From Pseudoflavonifractor sp902362925 (GTDB taxonomy: Bacteria; Bacillota; Clostridia; Oscillospirales; Oscillospiraceae), in the NCBI GenBank assembly GCA_902362925.1, contig CABIYL010000007.1: 64,000 bases of DNA. One strand, given 5' to 3'. The notes beneath the pieces were generated by a model. The model searched no databases and had not been told where the DNA came from. It saw only the letters and a list, made by a program, of their open reading frames with translations. A program made the position numbers and the translations under genes. This document shows positions 1-7,768 of the stretch, piece by piece (position 1 is the first letter of the stretch; each line of letters starts with the position of its first letter).

Positions 1-34
1 AAACAGGGGCCGAGACGGTATTCCGATAAAAGCA

Positions 35-65
35 GAGGGAGGATGCCAGGGCATCCTCCCTTTTT
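35..65 (+). terminator. Intrinsic terminator of a gene lying left of the window
   Basis: An 11-bp GC-rich stem with a two-base loop (arms at 37-47 and 50-60) is followed on the plus strand by five T residues. It should end a plus-strand transcript entering from outside the window. It also lies just beyond the minus-strand folT stop and may serve both sides, although the minus-strand T-run is poor. Confidence 0.75.
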
Positions 66-68
66 GAT

Positions 69-686
69 TCAGATCAGCGCCAGACGCCGCTCGGCCTGGT
101 TGGGCAGAGCGCCCATCCGGTAGAGCACCGGCACCAGCGCGCCGAAGAGCACCACCAGCATGAGAGTCTGAACGGGGAGCATCAGGGTGTTCTTGATCAT
201 GCTGTTGGTCATGTAGTAGATATAGCCCTTGCTGTACAGAATCGCGCTCCACAGGCTGCCCAGGAACACGTTGAGAATGTTGGTGCACAGCTTGGCCAGG
301 AAAATCCGCAGCACGGTCACACGGGCACGGTAGAGGAACAGGGCGTAGATGAAGGTGCCCAGCATGGTGGTGAGCATATAACCCGGGAAATAGGGGTCGC
401 CGCTGGAGGAGAGGAAGAAGGACAGGGTGTCCTCGGCGGCGCCGAACACCAGGGCGGTCACCGGGCCGCACACCAGGGCGCACAGGGACCGGGCCAGGAA
501 GCCGAAGCTGATTTTCAGTCCCGCGTAGATGGGGATGGAGAACTTGGAGAGGACGATGCAGGCGGCGATCATCAGCGCGGCGAACACCAGGCTGCGCAGA
601 CTGCGGAAGTCATCCACAGCGCAGCGCCAGTAGGCGGCGGAGAAGGGCGTTTTGAACATGGTGCGGGTCTTGTTGAGTACGGGCAT
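69..686 (-). CDS. folT: ECF transporter S component, folate family (FolT-like)
   Basis: This 205-residue integral membrane protein is the substrate-binding S component of an energy-coupling factor vitamin transporter. The N-terminal segment FRSLRSLVFAALMIAACIVL and the following helices, with a central LCALVCGPVTALVFGAAEDT region, are typical of the folate-type S family. About five to six hydrophobic segments cover the length. The ATG at 684-686 was chosen over an upstream in-frame ATG because a strong AAGGAGG site lies directly before it. The longer frame would also run through the leader. The gene is monocistronic and sits behind a probable tetrahydrofolate riboswitch, which independently supports folate as substrate. 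It has no ATPase of its own. The ecfT/ecfA2/ecfA1 genes at 23.9-26.8 kb presumably energize it in trans. Family assignment is strong; the exact vitamin is inferred from the riboswitch. Confidence 0.85.
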   Translation of the reverse strand: MPVLNKTRTMFKTPFSAAYWRCAVDDFRSLRSLVFAALMIAACIVLSKFSIPIYAGLKISFGFLARSLCALVCGPVTALVFGAAEDTLSFFLSSSGDPYFPGYMLTTMLGTFIYALFLYRARVTVLRIFLAKLCTNILNVFLGSLWSAILYSKGYIYYMTNSMIKNTLMLPVQTLMLVVLFGALVPVLYRMGALPNQAERRLALI

Positions 687-776
687 AAAAAAACCTCCTT
701 CTGTATTCGGCAGCCCGCAAAAGCGGGAATGCCGCACAGAGGAGGACCGTGGACTCCCACGGCACGCCTGATATGC

Positions 777-893
777 GGCAGCGGGATGCGGAGGGCGTAC
801 TGCAAGCCTGTGGCTTTTCGTCCGGCGGACAACTCCCCGTCCCGCCGGCACTGGACCTCTTGCGAGGTACTGCACACGCGCTCCTACTCTGCC
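777..893 (-). promoter_or_regulatory. Probable tetrahydrofolate (THF-I) riboswitch upstream of folT
   Basis: Read on the minus strand, the leader opens with GGCAGAGTAG and closes with CCGCATCCCGCTGCC, so the ends form P1 (GGCAG/CTGCC). An inner P2 (GGAGCGCGT with ACGCCCTCC, one mismatch) follows. A GCCGGCGG/CCGCCGG hairpin then carries a GGGGAGTTG-like segment, followed by ACGAA. These elements match, in order, the conserved blocks of the THF riboswitch known upstream of folT genes in Firmicutes. Further hairpins occur between it and the ribosome binding site (CCGTGGGAGTCCACGG and CCCGCTTTTGCGGG) without a clear T-run. Control is therefore more likely translational than by termination. Confidence 0.75.
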
Positions 894-904
894 TGATAGA
901 GGCC

Positions 905-933
905 ATTATAGCCCCGCCCCGTGAAAAAAGCAA
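905..933 (-). promoter_or_regulatory. Promoter of the folT leader
   Basis: On the minus strand, TTGCTT (928-933) and a perfect TATAAT (905-910) are separated by 17 bases. The expected transcription start, near 898, falls just before the riboswitch P1 strand at 893. Confidence 0.7.
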
Positions 934-980
934 GGAAAAATCCGCCGCACCTGAAATATCATTTTCGGTGCGGCGGATTT
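929..980 (-). terminator. Terminator of the yqfC-recO operon
   Basis: A 14-bp stem (938-951 with 967-980) lies immediately after the recO stop. On the minus strand it is followed by TTTTTCC. It closes the long minus-strand operon and overlaps the -35 element of the folT promoter. Confidence 0.8.
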
Positions 981-986
981 GGTAGC

Positions 987-1757
987 TTATGGCTGAAGAG
1001 CGGAGAGCTGCTTGTAGAAGTCCAGGGTTCCGAACCCCCGCTCCAGCTGGGTGAGGAGAAAGGCCTCGCACACGTCGCTCATCTTTTTCTGGGAGGGCAC
1101 ATCCAGCTTAAAGGAGAACAGCCGCTTGGGGTCGCCCATGACCACGTGGCGCATGGCGGCCAGGGCGGGACCGTCCAGGGGCATGGACACCCCGTCCCCT
1201 ACGCCGCCCCGGCAGCGGGCGCAGTGGAGTACGCCCTCCCGCAGGTGGAGCCGTGGCTCCTCCGGCTCGGGTACGCCGCACACGGCGCAGGCGTCCAGCA
1301 TGGGCTCATAGCCCACCAGGGACAGCAGCTTGAGCTCGTAGGCCGCCTTCACCAGGGGCAGAGGCTTGCTGAGCTTGTCCAGGGCGTAGAGGGAGTTGAG
1401 AATGAGGGAGAGAAGGGCCGGGTCCGATCTCCCCTCCTCGGCCACCGTCTCCATCACCTCGGCGAAGTAGGAGCCCAGAGCCAGTTTCTCCACGTCCTGC
1501 CGCACCCCCCAGAACTGCTCCAGAGAGTCCCCCTGGTCCATGGACCAGTAGTCCCGGTACTCGAACAGGGTCAGCTCCGAGTACACCAGCAGCTGGGACG
1601 CGGCGGAGAGCGGGCTGTTCTTCCGCCGGCAGCCACGGGCCTTCACCGTCAGCTTCCCCAGGTCCCGGGTGAGGACGGTGAGGATTTTATCCGATTCCTT
1701 GTAATTGACCTCCCGCAGGACAATCCCCTGGGTTGTCAGGTGCATATACTTCACCAC
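987..1757 (-). CDS. recO: DNA repair protein RecO
   Basis: RecO is a single-strand DNA binding and annealing mediator that loads RecA with RecR in the RecFOR recombination pathway. The 256-residue length is normal. The N-terminal OB-fold begins MHLTTQGIVLREVNYKESDK. A zinc-binding motif is visible as C157/C160 and C179/C182 (CAVC...CARC). The predicted start is a GTG at 1757. An ATG four codons further in (1745) is an alternative, and neither has a strong ribosome binding site. The gene is last in its operon, downstream of yqzL and era, which is the conserved Firmicute order. An inverted repeat (CCGGCCCGG/CCGGGCCGG, about 1790-1822) lies between yqzL and recO, without a T-run. Confidence 0.95.
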   Translation of the reverse strand: MVKYMHLTTQGIVLREVNYKESDKILTVLTRDLGKLTVKARGCRRKNSPLSAASQLLVYSELTLFEYRDYWSMDQGDSLEQFWGVRQDVEKLALGSYFAEVMETVAEEGRSDPALLSLILNSLYALDKLSKPLPLVKAAYELKLLSLVGYEPMLDACAVCGVPEPEEPRLHLREGVLHCARCRGGVGDGVSMPLDGPALAAMRHVVMGDPKRLFSFKLDVPSQKKMSDVCEAFLLTQLERGFGTLDFYKQLSALQP

Positions 1758-1835
1758 GCAGTATGTATATTCTCTCTTTCGGACCGAACCGGCCCGGCGA
1801 ACAGCGGGTTCACCGGGCCGGAACGTAATAGCGCG

Positions 1836-1952
1836 TTATGCGGTTTTGCTCTCCTCCGCCCGCTCCGCCTCTTCCCGCAGATGGGCGTACAGGCTGTACG
1901 CCTCGGGCAGTCCGGTGGCAAGAAACAGCCGCCACATGGTCTCACAGTCCAT
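1836..1952 (-). CDS. yqzL: YqzL-like 38-residue protein
   Basis: A 38-codon frame sits between era and recO. It reads MDCETMWRLFLATG, continues LPEAYSLYAHLREEAE, and ends EESKTA. The pattern MW-LF--TG-PE-Y--Y is that of the YqzL family, which is encoded at exactly this place (era-yqzL-recO) in Bacillus and many Clostridia. A GAGGGGG ribosome binding site lies about seven bases before the ATG. The cellular role of YqzL is not established. The gene is easy to miss because of its size. Identification rests on both the motif and the position. Confidence 0.8.
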   Translation of the reverse strand: MDCETMWRLFLATGLPEAYSLYAHLREEAERAEESKTA

Positions 1953-2018
1953 ATCCAAGCCCCCTCGTCCATAGCTTGGCCCGGAGCGTCTTGTTTATGA
2001 ACGGTAAATTTTGCGGCG

Positions 2019-2912
2019 TTATTCGTCCCGATAACCGAAATTCTGAATCAGATTCAGGTTATCTCTCCAGTTCTCTTTTACTTTTACCCAGGTCTGGAGG
2101 AACACCTTGGTGCCCATAAAGCGCTCGATGTCCTGTCGGGCCAGGGTGGAGATCTTCTTGAGCATGGCGCCGCCCTTGCCGATGATGATGCCCTTGTGGG
2201 AGTCCTTCTCGCAGTAGATGGTGGCGTCCATCTCGATGACCTCGTCGTCCCGCTCGATGAACCGGGTGACCTCCACGGCGGTGCCGTGGGGAATCTCCTT
2301 GTCCAGGCACAGAAGCAGCTTCTCCCGGACAATCTCGGCGCACACCTGCCGCTCGGGCTGGTCGGTGACCATGTCCTCGGGGAAGAGCTGGGGACCCTCG
2401 GGCAGGAACTCGCCCAGCACCTTGAGCAGGTCCTCCAGACCCTCGCTGTTCTTGGCGGAGATGGGCAGGATGGCGTCGAAGCTGTGCTTCTCGCCGTAGG
2501 CCTGCATGACCGCCAGCAACTCGTCCTTCTTCACGGTGTCAATCTTATTGATGACCAGCACGGAGGGCACGCCCAGGGCCTTGATGCGCTCGATGAGCTC
2601 CTCCTCCGGCCCGCCCACATGGGGGATGGGCTCCACCAGCAGCATGACCGCGTCCACGTCGGCCACGCTGTCCCGCACCACCTTCACCATGTAGTCGCCC
2701 AGACGGGTCCGGGCCCGGTGGAGGCCCGGCGTGTCCATAAACACGAACTGGCACTCGTCCCGGTTGAGCACGGCACAGATGCGGTTGCGGGTGGTCTGGG
2801 GCTTGTTGGTGACGATGGCGATTTTCTCGCCCACCAGGGCGTTGGTCAGGGTGGACTTACCCACATTGGGCCGTCCCACAATGGCAATCATGCCGGATTT
2901 TTTGATTTCCAT
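2019..2912 (-). CDS. era: GTPase Era
   Basis: Era is an essential GTPase that binds the 3' end of 16S rRNA and assists maturation of the 30S subunit. In this 297-residue protein the GTPase motifs are clear: GRPNVGKS (13-20), DTPG (60-63) and NKID (122-125). The C-terminal KH domain contains GKGGAMLKKI. Length is standard. The ATG at 2912 follows a GAGGATAACCT spacer. It is preceded by ybeY and a small membrane gene and followed by yqzL and recO, so it shares an operon with other rRNA-maturation factors. Confidence 0.97.
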   Translation of the reverse strand: MEIKKSGMIAIVGRPNVGKSTLTNALVGEKIAIVTNKPQTTRNRICAVLNRDECQFVFMDTPGLHRARTRLGDYMVKVVRDSVADVDAVMLLVEPIPHVGGPEEELIERIKALGVPSVLVINKIDTVKKDELLAVMQAYGEKHSFDAILPISAKNSEGLEDLLKVLGEFLPEGPQLFPEDMVTDQPERQVCAEIVREKLLLCLDKEIPHGTAVEVTRFIERDDEVIEMDATIYCEKDSHKGIIIGKGGAMLKKISTLARQDIERFMGTKVFLQTWVKVKENWRDNLNLIQNFGYRDE

Positions 2913-2975
2913 AGGTTATCCTCAACTTTCTTGAGCAATTTTATTCATATGCGGTCTTTTTTCAGGCCGTATATT

Positions 2976-3230
2976 TCACTGTTTGTCCTGCTTCTCCAGC
3001 AGGGCGCGAATGTCGGACAGTTCCTTCTTCAGCTCGGAGAGCTCCTTCTCATGCTTTTCCCCCACAGCCGCAGCCGCACCCACGATGATGCCCGGCAGGG
3101 CCATGAGGAGAAACAGCGACATTAGTTCGAGCAGGCCGCCTCCCGCACCCAGGCCGCTCAGCACCATGAGGATGGCATAAAAGAGGGCAATAGAGAACAA
3201 ACCTCCGCCGATGATGTATCCGTACCGCAT
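2976..3230 (-). CDS. Small two-helix membrane protein with C-terminal coiled coil
   Basis: This 84-residue protein starts MRYGYIIGGG. Two hydrophobic segments span roughly residues 4-24 and 32-56. They are followed by a charged heptad-like tail (EKELSELKKELSDIRALLEK). The ATG at 3230 overlaps the end of ybeY, and its ribosome binding site (GAGGGG) lies inside ybeY, so the two are translationally coupled. I do not recognise a named family. The layout, two helices then a coiled coil, is repeated in the 93-residue gene between ecfA1 and ecfA2. In related genomes dgkA often sits between ybeY and era, but this protein lacks recognisable kinase motifs. Confidence 0.75.
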   Translation of the reverse strand: MRYGYIIGGGLFSIALFYAILMVLSGLGAGGGLLELMSLFLLMALPGIIVGAAAAVGEKHEKELSELKKELSDIRALLEKQDKQ

Positions 3231-3231
3231 G

Positions 3232-3726
3232 TTACCCCTCCTGTTCTCTGGTAATCCCCAGCTGCTCCAGGATAGCCTCCTCACGGGCCCGCATCTGGGC
3301 CTTCATGGGACCCTCGTCCATGTGGTCGTACCCCAGCAGGTGGAGCACGGAGTGGACGGCCAGATAGGCCACCTCACGGCGGGTGCCGTGGCCGTACTCC
3401 TCACCCTGGGCCTGAGCCCGCTCCAGAGAGATGACCATGTCCCCCAGGGGCACCAGACCGGTACCCGGGTCGGCGTCCTCCTCGGTGGGGTGCTCTCCGG
3501 GACGGAGGTCGAACATGGGGAAGGACAGCACGTCGGTGGGACGGTCCACCTCCCGCTGCTCCAGGTTAATCTGGTGGATACCCTCGTCGTCGGTGAAGAG
3601 CACGTCCACCTCCCAGGGCACCGCCACCCCCTCTGCCTCCAGGGCGGCGGGAATAACCTGCCGCAGCAGGTCGGCATAGGGCTCGGCGCCCTCCACCTCA
3701 GTCTCGATAATCAGTTCATGGTTCAC
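3232..3726 (-). CDS. ybeY: Endoribonuclease YbeY (rRNA maturation factor)
   Basis: YbeY is a zinc-dependent single-strand RNase needed for 16S rRNA 3'-end maturation and 70S quality control. The signature metal site HSVLHLLGYDH is present, giving His125, His129 and His135 of 164 residues. The preceding TDVLSFPMFD segment is also typical. The ATG at 3726 overlaps the stop of the upstream 163-residue gene by four bases (ATGA). It lies upstream of era, another factor acting on the 16S 3' end. Confidence 0.95.
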   Translation of the reverse strand: MNHELIIETEVEGAEPYADLLRQVIPAALEAEGVAVPWEVDVLFTDDEGIHQINLEQREVDRPTDVLSFPMFDLRPGEHPTEEDADPGTGLVPLGDMVISLERAQAQGEEYGHGTRREVAYLAVHSVLHLLGYDHMDEGPMKAQMRAREEAILEQLGITREQEG

Positions 3727-4214
3727 GGAGCATCCTCCTTCTTTTTCTCCGGGCTGTCCACATGCTCGTCCAGCACCCAGGGCAGGTACAGGGTAAAATC
3801 CATGTCAAAGTGGGGCTGCGGAAATTCCGGTTCCACCGGGAAGGTCTCATGGCCCAGTATCATGCTGCCCCAGGGGAGCTTCACCAGCGGCCCCCAATCG
3901 GGGCCGTTATCCTTCCCGGCGGGCCTGTCCAGAATGGTGCCCGCCACGCGCCAGGACAGCTCATAGAGCAGCCCCTTCTCCCGCCAATCCTCCTCGTGGT
4001 AGAGCTCGCACACATAGGTGGCCTTCTCCGGCGGGATGGACACGCTGTCCAAAATGGCCAGCAGCTCCTCCGGCAGCTTCCGTTCCCGGGCCAGAGCCAC
4101 GAAATTACGGCAGTGGCCGCATTCGCACCCCCAGTCCTCCGCCCGGGCGTAACAATCCCGGGTGGCGGGCTCGTCCACCTCCACCGTATAGCCAAACCAT
4201 TCAAAACGTGTCAC
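3723..4214 (-). CDS. Uncharacterised protein with a CxCxxC motif
   Basis: A 163-residue soluble protein whose family I do not recognise. Residues 30-35 read CECGHC, so Cys30, Cys32 and Cys35 could bind a metal. The rest is acidic and aromatic, with a Pro-rich C-terminus ending SPEKKKEDAP. No signal peptide or membrane helix is seen. It is locked into the operon: its start overlaps the stop of the membrane gene upstream and its stop overlaps the start of ybeY, both as ATGA junctions. Such tight coupling argues that it is a real, translated gene. Confidence 0.75.
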   Translation of the reverse strand: MTRFEWFGYTVEVDEPATRDCYARAEDWGCECGHCRNFVALARERKLPEELLAILDSVSIPPEKATYVCELYHEEDWREKGLLYELSWRVAGTILDRPAGKDNGPDWGPLVKLPWGSMILGHETFPVEPEFPQPHFDMDFTLYLPWVLDEHVDSPEKKKEDAP

Positions 4215-4732
4215 TGTCCCCTCACCGCCTCTTCATAGGCCTGGGCGGCCCGAAAGAACACTACCACATAGCAGATGGCCGCTACAACGGTAAGCACCAG
4301 GCCGACCAAAGCCAGGCCGGGGAAGAAGAGAATAAGCGCATTGGCCGCAATGATGCCGCCCAGCATGACCTTCCAGCCCGTCAGAAGTCCGGCACTCCTC
4401 ATGTCCCGGTTATAGACCGCCTCCAGCTCCCGGACGCCCTCCACCATACGGTAGGTGACCAGCAGCTGAAGGCAGATCCCCACGAGGAGCAGCACGGTCT
4501 CCACGAAAGGCACACTGATGGAGATAGCAAACAGCTGCTTCAGCCACATCAGGCCGGAAAAGGCGGCGGCACCCACAGCCAGACCCCTGATGTTCTGGAA
4601 AACCTGACTCTCGGGCACCTCGCCCAGGCCGGACCAGATCAACAGATAGCCCATCCAGGCAGGGGTAACACACAGCCGCCCCAGATTGATGTCAAAGAAC
4701 AGAAACAGCAATCCTCAGAACATCTTCTTCAT
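4211..4732 (-). pseudogene. Membrane protein gene with in-frame TGA at codon 6
   Basis: The natural start appears to be the ATG at 4732, placed eight bases after AAGGAGG in the end of phoH. It reads ATG AAG AAG ATG TTC TGA GGA TTG, then continues in the same frame as LLFLFFDINLG and on for about 165 residues. TGA replaces the codon where a Trp (TGG) would fit an MKKMFWG start. Translation from the ATG would stop after five residues. A restart is possible only from the TTG at 4711, which is poorly placed. The body is a hydrophobic protein with about four or five helices (for example SGLMWLKQLFAISISVPFVE and ALILFFPGLALVGLVLTVVA). The reading frame is otherwise intact, so the change is recent, tolerated, or a sequence error. 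Function unknown. Confidence 0.65.
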
Positions 4733-4734
4733 AG

Positions 4735-5724
4735 TCAGCGCCCCTCCTTCTCCTTGGCACGCTTGGCGTTACGGCGGTTTTCGTCCTCCTCATAGGCCTT
4801 GATGATCCGCTGGACAATGACGTGACGCACCACGTCGGCCTGGCCCAGACGGCAGATGGCGATGTCCTCCACGCCGCCCAGCACCCGCATGGCCTCCTTC
4901 AGGCCGGAAATCTTATCGCTGGGCAGGTCAATCTGGGTCACGTCGCCGGTGATGACAATCTTGGAGCCAAAGCCCATGCGGGTCAGGAACATCTTCATCT
5001 GCTCCCGGGAGGTGTTCTGGGCCTCGTCCAGGATGATGAAGCTGTCGTCCAGGGTGCGGCCGCGCATGTAGGCCAGGGGGGCCACCTCGATGTTGCCCCG
5101 CTCCAGGTACTTCTGATAGGTCTCCGGCCCCAGCATCTCAAAAAGGGCGTCGTACAGGGGCCGCAGGTAGGGGTCCACCTTGCTCTGCAGGTCGCCGGGC
5201 AGGAAGCCCAGCCGCTCGCCGGCCTCCACCGCCGGACGGGTGAGGATGATGCGGTTGACCTGCTTGTCCCGGAAGGCGGCCACCGCCGCGGCCACCGCCA
5301 GATAGGTCTTGCCGGTACCCGCCGGGCCGATACCCAGGGTGACCAGGTTCTTCTTGATGGCCTCCACATACTTCTTCTGTCCGATGGTCTTGGCCTTGAT
5401 GGGCTTGCCCTTGGCGGTGACACACAGCACATCCCGTGCCAGGTCCCCGATCCGGTCCTCGTTGCCCGACCGGATCAGGGAGATGATATAGCGCACGTTC
5501 TGCTCGTTGATGGTCTCGCCCTTGGCGGAGAGGGACATGAGCCCCTCAATGGCCTTGACACCGTACATCACGTTCTCCGCCTCACCGGACACCTTCAGCT
5601 CTCCGTCCCGGCTCACCACCGTGACGCCCAGCTCCCGCTCGATGATGCGGATATTCTCGTCGAAGGAGCCGAAGATATTGACGGCCTCCTCCATTCGCTC
5701 CATGCTTATCGTCTGTTCAATCAA
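4735..5724 (-). CDS. phoH: PhoH family ATPase
   Basis: PhoH-like proteins are cytoplasmic P-loop ATPases, often linked to RNA metabolism because they neighbour ybeY. This one has 329 residues. Walker A is GPAGTGKT (133-140) and Walker B is FIILDEAQN (229-237). The domain covers residues 110-310, and the N-terminal 100 residues resemble the usual KH-like extension. The likely start is a TTG at 5724 with GAGGAG nine bases upstream; an ATG at 5703 is the alternative. It lies between yqfD and ybeY, the standard order in spore formers. Confidence 0.93.
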   Translation of the reverse strand: MIEQTISMERMEEAVNIFGSFDENIRIIERELGVTVVSRDGELKVSGEAENVMYGVKAIEGLMSLSAKGETINEQNVRYIISLIRSGNEDRIGDLARDVLCVTAKGKPIKAKTIGQKKYVEAIKKNLVTLGIGPAGTGKTYLAVAAAVAAFRDKQVNRIILTRPAVEAGERLGFLPGDLQSKVDPYLRPLYDALFEMLGPETYQKYLERGNIEVAPLAYMRGRTLDDSFIILDEAQNTSREQMKMFLTRMGFGSKIVITGDVTQIDLPSDKISGLKEAMRVLGGVEDIAICRLGQADVVRHVIVQRIIKAYEEDENRRNAKRAKEKEGR

Positions 5725-5745
5725 GCTTCTACGCTCCTCGCTGTT

Positions 5746-6996
5746 TCAGCCGGAAGAGCCTTGTTCCTCCGCCGGCTGTGTTTCATTTTCCTGCTGTCCC
5801 TCGTAGGGCACAAACCGTCCAATCTCCTCCCGGCACTCGGCCTGGAGCCGGACAATGAGCATGCCGCTCTGTTCCCGGGCGGCAAAATCCATGGAGACCA
5901 CCTCTCCCGTCTCTCCCAGAGCGGCCAGAAGGTCCTCCTCCAGCTGCGCCCGGAGCAGCTTCTCCGCCGCGGCGGCGTCCACCCGGGCGGGGACGGTCTC
6001 ATAGGCCCGGACCGTCTCTCTGGTCAGGGACAGGGGCATCTCCTGTCCGCCGGGCAGATGGGCGGTCCATACGTCGCTTATTTTATCATACCTCTCATAG
6101 GAAATTCCACTGTTTCCATAAAAATTGACCCGCCAACCCAGCAGACTCAGGGACCAGAAGGATTTCTCCTCTCCGGTGTAGGCCTTGACCTGGGCTGTCA
6201 GGGGAATTTCCGCCTCCAGGGTGCGCCAGGTACGGGCGTACACCCGGCCCTGGGCCCGCACCTGACGCCAGCCCAGGTCGATGCCGCTGTACTCCGCCCC
6301 CTCCATATGGATATTGCCGGTGATGAGCACCTGTCCCTCCACCACCGTGTCCCCTTCCTCCACAGCGGGCTCGCCCCCCAGCACCTCCACCTGGGTCACA
6401 ATGCCGGGTACCGTGGCCACCACATCCCCCAGCTCGCTCTCGTCCACCACCTCCGGCGGCTCGATGCGCTCCCGCACCAGCACCTCGGCCACGGTGCCCT
6501 TCAGGTTGATGGCGCACCAGGACAGATCGTCCAGCTGCAGCAGCAGCTTCTGGGCCGTGGCCGCCGGGTCGATGCCAGGTCCGTACACTCCGGGGCGCAC
6601 CCCCAGGCGGCGCAGCTCGGTGAGAATCTCCGCCGTGGTGACGGTCTCGTTGCCCGACACCTCCACATTGAGCACAAACTGGGACAGCACGCACACCGCC
6701 GCCAGGGAGAGCACCAACCCCGTCAGCAGGGCGTACCGCTTGCGGAACCGGGCCAGGAAAAAGGGGACGCCGCCTGTCCTCTGCCGCTGGACCTGACAGG
6801 AGGCCCGCTCTCCCAGGGCCTGGGCCCGCTTGGCGTCGCGCCGGGGGACGGTGATGGCCACCCGGCCCGTCTCCAGCCACTCCACCGCCCAGAAGGCCAC
6901 GCCGTTCTGGGCGCACAGGTTGAGAAACCGCTCGGGAAAGGCCCCCTCCGCCTCCAGGCGCACGCTCCCCCGGAGAAAATTGATCACCTTCTGCAT
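5746..6996 (-). CDS. yqfD: Sporulation protein YqfD
   Basis: YqfD is a membrane-anchored sporulation protein, made in the mother cell in Bacillus, and acts with YqfC. This 416-residue copy has a cytoplasmic N-terminal domain (1-85) and one membrane helix (about 88-108, YALLTGLVLSLAAVCVLSQF). A large external domain follows, starting VEVSGNETVTTAEILTELR, as in the family. The ATG at 6996 follows GGAGGTGGAGC. It is directly downstream of yqfC and upstream of phoH, as in other endospore formers. Confidence 0.93.
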   Translation of the reverse strand: MQKVINFLRGSVRLEAEGAFPERFLNLCAQNGVAFWAVEWLETGRVAITVPRRDAKRAQALGERASCQVQRQRTGGVPFFLARFRKRYALLTGLVLSLAAVCVLSQFVLNVEVSGNETVTTAEILTELRRLGVRPGVYGPGIDPAATAQKLLLQLDDLSWCAINLKGTVAEVLVRERIEPPEVVDESELGDVVATVPGIVTQVEVLGGEPAVEEGDTVVEGQVLITGNIHMEGAEYSGIDLGWRQVRAQGRVYARTWRTLEAEIPLTAQVKAYTGEEKSFWSLSLLGWRVNFYGNSGISYERYDKISDVWTAHLPGGQEMPLSLTRETVRAYETVPARVDAAAAEKLLRAQLEEDLLAALGETGEVVSMDFAAREQSGMLIVRLQAECREEIGRFVPYEGQQENETQPAEEQGSSG

Positions 6997-7014
6997 GCTC
7001 CACCTCCAGCGGTC

Positions 7015-7296
7015 CTATGTCAGGTCCACCCCTTCAATCTCCCCTGTAATCAGCAGCTCGCTGGCGTTCATGGCCTTCAACTCCAGCCCCTTGCCCCGGA
7101 TTTTCAGAATCAGCTTGCCGCCTGAGACGTGAATCTCCTCCGTGCCGTAGGAGAGAATCCCCTTGTGGTTCTCCATCCGCAGCTCCCGGCTGCCCGTCAG
7201 CTCCACACGGGGCAGTCCGGCCACCACGTCCCCGGGCAGGTCCAGGACCTGGGCTGTCTTTTCCAACAGCCCTTCCCGCTTCTGCCGCTTCTCCAC
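7015..7296 (-). CDS. yqfC: Sporulation protein YqfC (YabP family)
   Basis: A 93-residue YabP/YqfC-family protein, expected to work with YqfD during spore formation. The core pattern is LPRVELTGSRELRMENHKGI, followed by GTEEIHVSGGKLILKIRGKG. A GTG at 7296 was preferred over the GTG at 7305 because GAGGAGG then sits at a proper distance. A CATATGGAT segment upstream, at about 7320-7330 on the minus strand, resembles a sigma-E -10 element. That is only a suggestion. First gene of the recO operon. Confidence 0.9.
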   Translation of the reverse strand: MEKRQKREGLLEKTAQVLDLPGDVVAGLPRVELTGSRELRMENHKGILSYGTEEIHVSGGKLILKIRGKGLELKAMNASELLITGEIEGVDLT

Positions 7297-7360
7297 CGCG
7301 CCCACCTCCTCGTCCTGTTATCCATATGACGCAGTGCCGCCCCGCTTGCCTGTCCCACGC

Positions 7361-7397
7361 AAAAAAAGGGACGGCCCCCAAGCGGGACCGTCCCCTT
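7361..7397 (-). terminator. Terminator after the 108-residue gene
   Basis: The stem GGGACGG/CCGTCCC, extended by flanking A/T pairs, is followed on the minus strand by seven T residues. It separates the cca transcript from yqfC. Confidence 0.85.
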
Positions 7398-7418
7398 TAT
7401 TCTCTTTCCCTGCCGGAA

Positions 7419-7745
7419 TCAGCACCGGTTAAGCTCTGTACCATAGTGCTCAGAGCTAAAGCCATTGTCAAGAAAAACAGAGAAAAACGGTGTTACTTTG
7501 TCACAGACCTCCGTGTCTGCAGGCTTCGGCAGGCTCAACAGAAAAGCGGAAAACGCCGCCGTTACCTCTCCGGTAATCACTGTCCCATAAAGCCAGGACG
7601 TCTCTTTTCGGGTTCCGTATGCCAGCGCGGCGGCAATCTCCCCCGTCTCTTCCGCCCAGCAGTGGATTTCAAACCTGGAAGCCTGATTTAGCTCCTTCGC
7701 CATGATTGCCCGCCATCGCTCCACAGTGAGTCGGACGTCACCCAT
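7419..7745 (-). CDS. Small uncharacterised protein downstream of cca
   Basis: The 108-residue frame starts MGDVRLTVERWRAIMAKELN. I do not recognise the family. The middle (FEIHCWAEETGEIAAALAYG) is alternating and could be beta-sheet, and no membrane helix is evident. The ATG at 7745 has GGAGG five bases upstream. A much longer frame reaching 8324 is an out-of-frame overlap with cca and is not credible. It is 23 bases after the cca stop and shares its terminator, so it is probably co-transcribed with cca. Confidence 0.7.
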   Translation of the reverse strand: MGDVRLTVERWRAIMAKELNQASRFEIHCWAEETGEIAAALAYGTRKETSWLYGTVITGEVTAAFSAFLLSLPKPADTEVCDKVTPFFSVFLDNGFSSEHYGTELNRC

Positions 7746-7768
7746 TTCTTCCTCCACTGCACTCCCCC

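Noticed and set aside
1790..1822. Terminator between yqzL and recO
   Set aside because: The inverted repeat is good, but on the minus strand it is followed by TTCGGTC, not a T-run, and recO needs read-through as there is no other promoter.
4715..4717. Selenocysteine codon
   Set aside because: A Sec residue at position 6 of a hydrophobic leader has no functional logic, and no conserved stem-loop follows the TGA. A Trp-to-stop change is simpler.
4822..7125. 767-residue plus-strand open frame
   Set aside because: Antisense to phoH, yqfD and yqfC; composition is His/Gly/Gln-rich and matches no domain.
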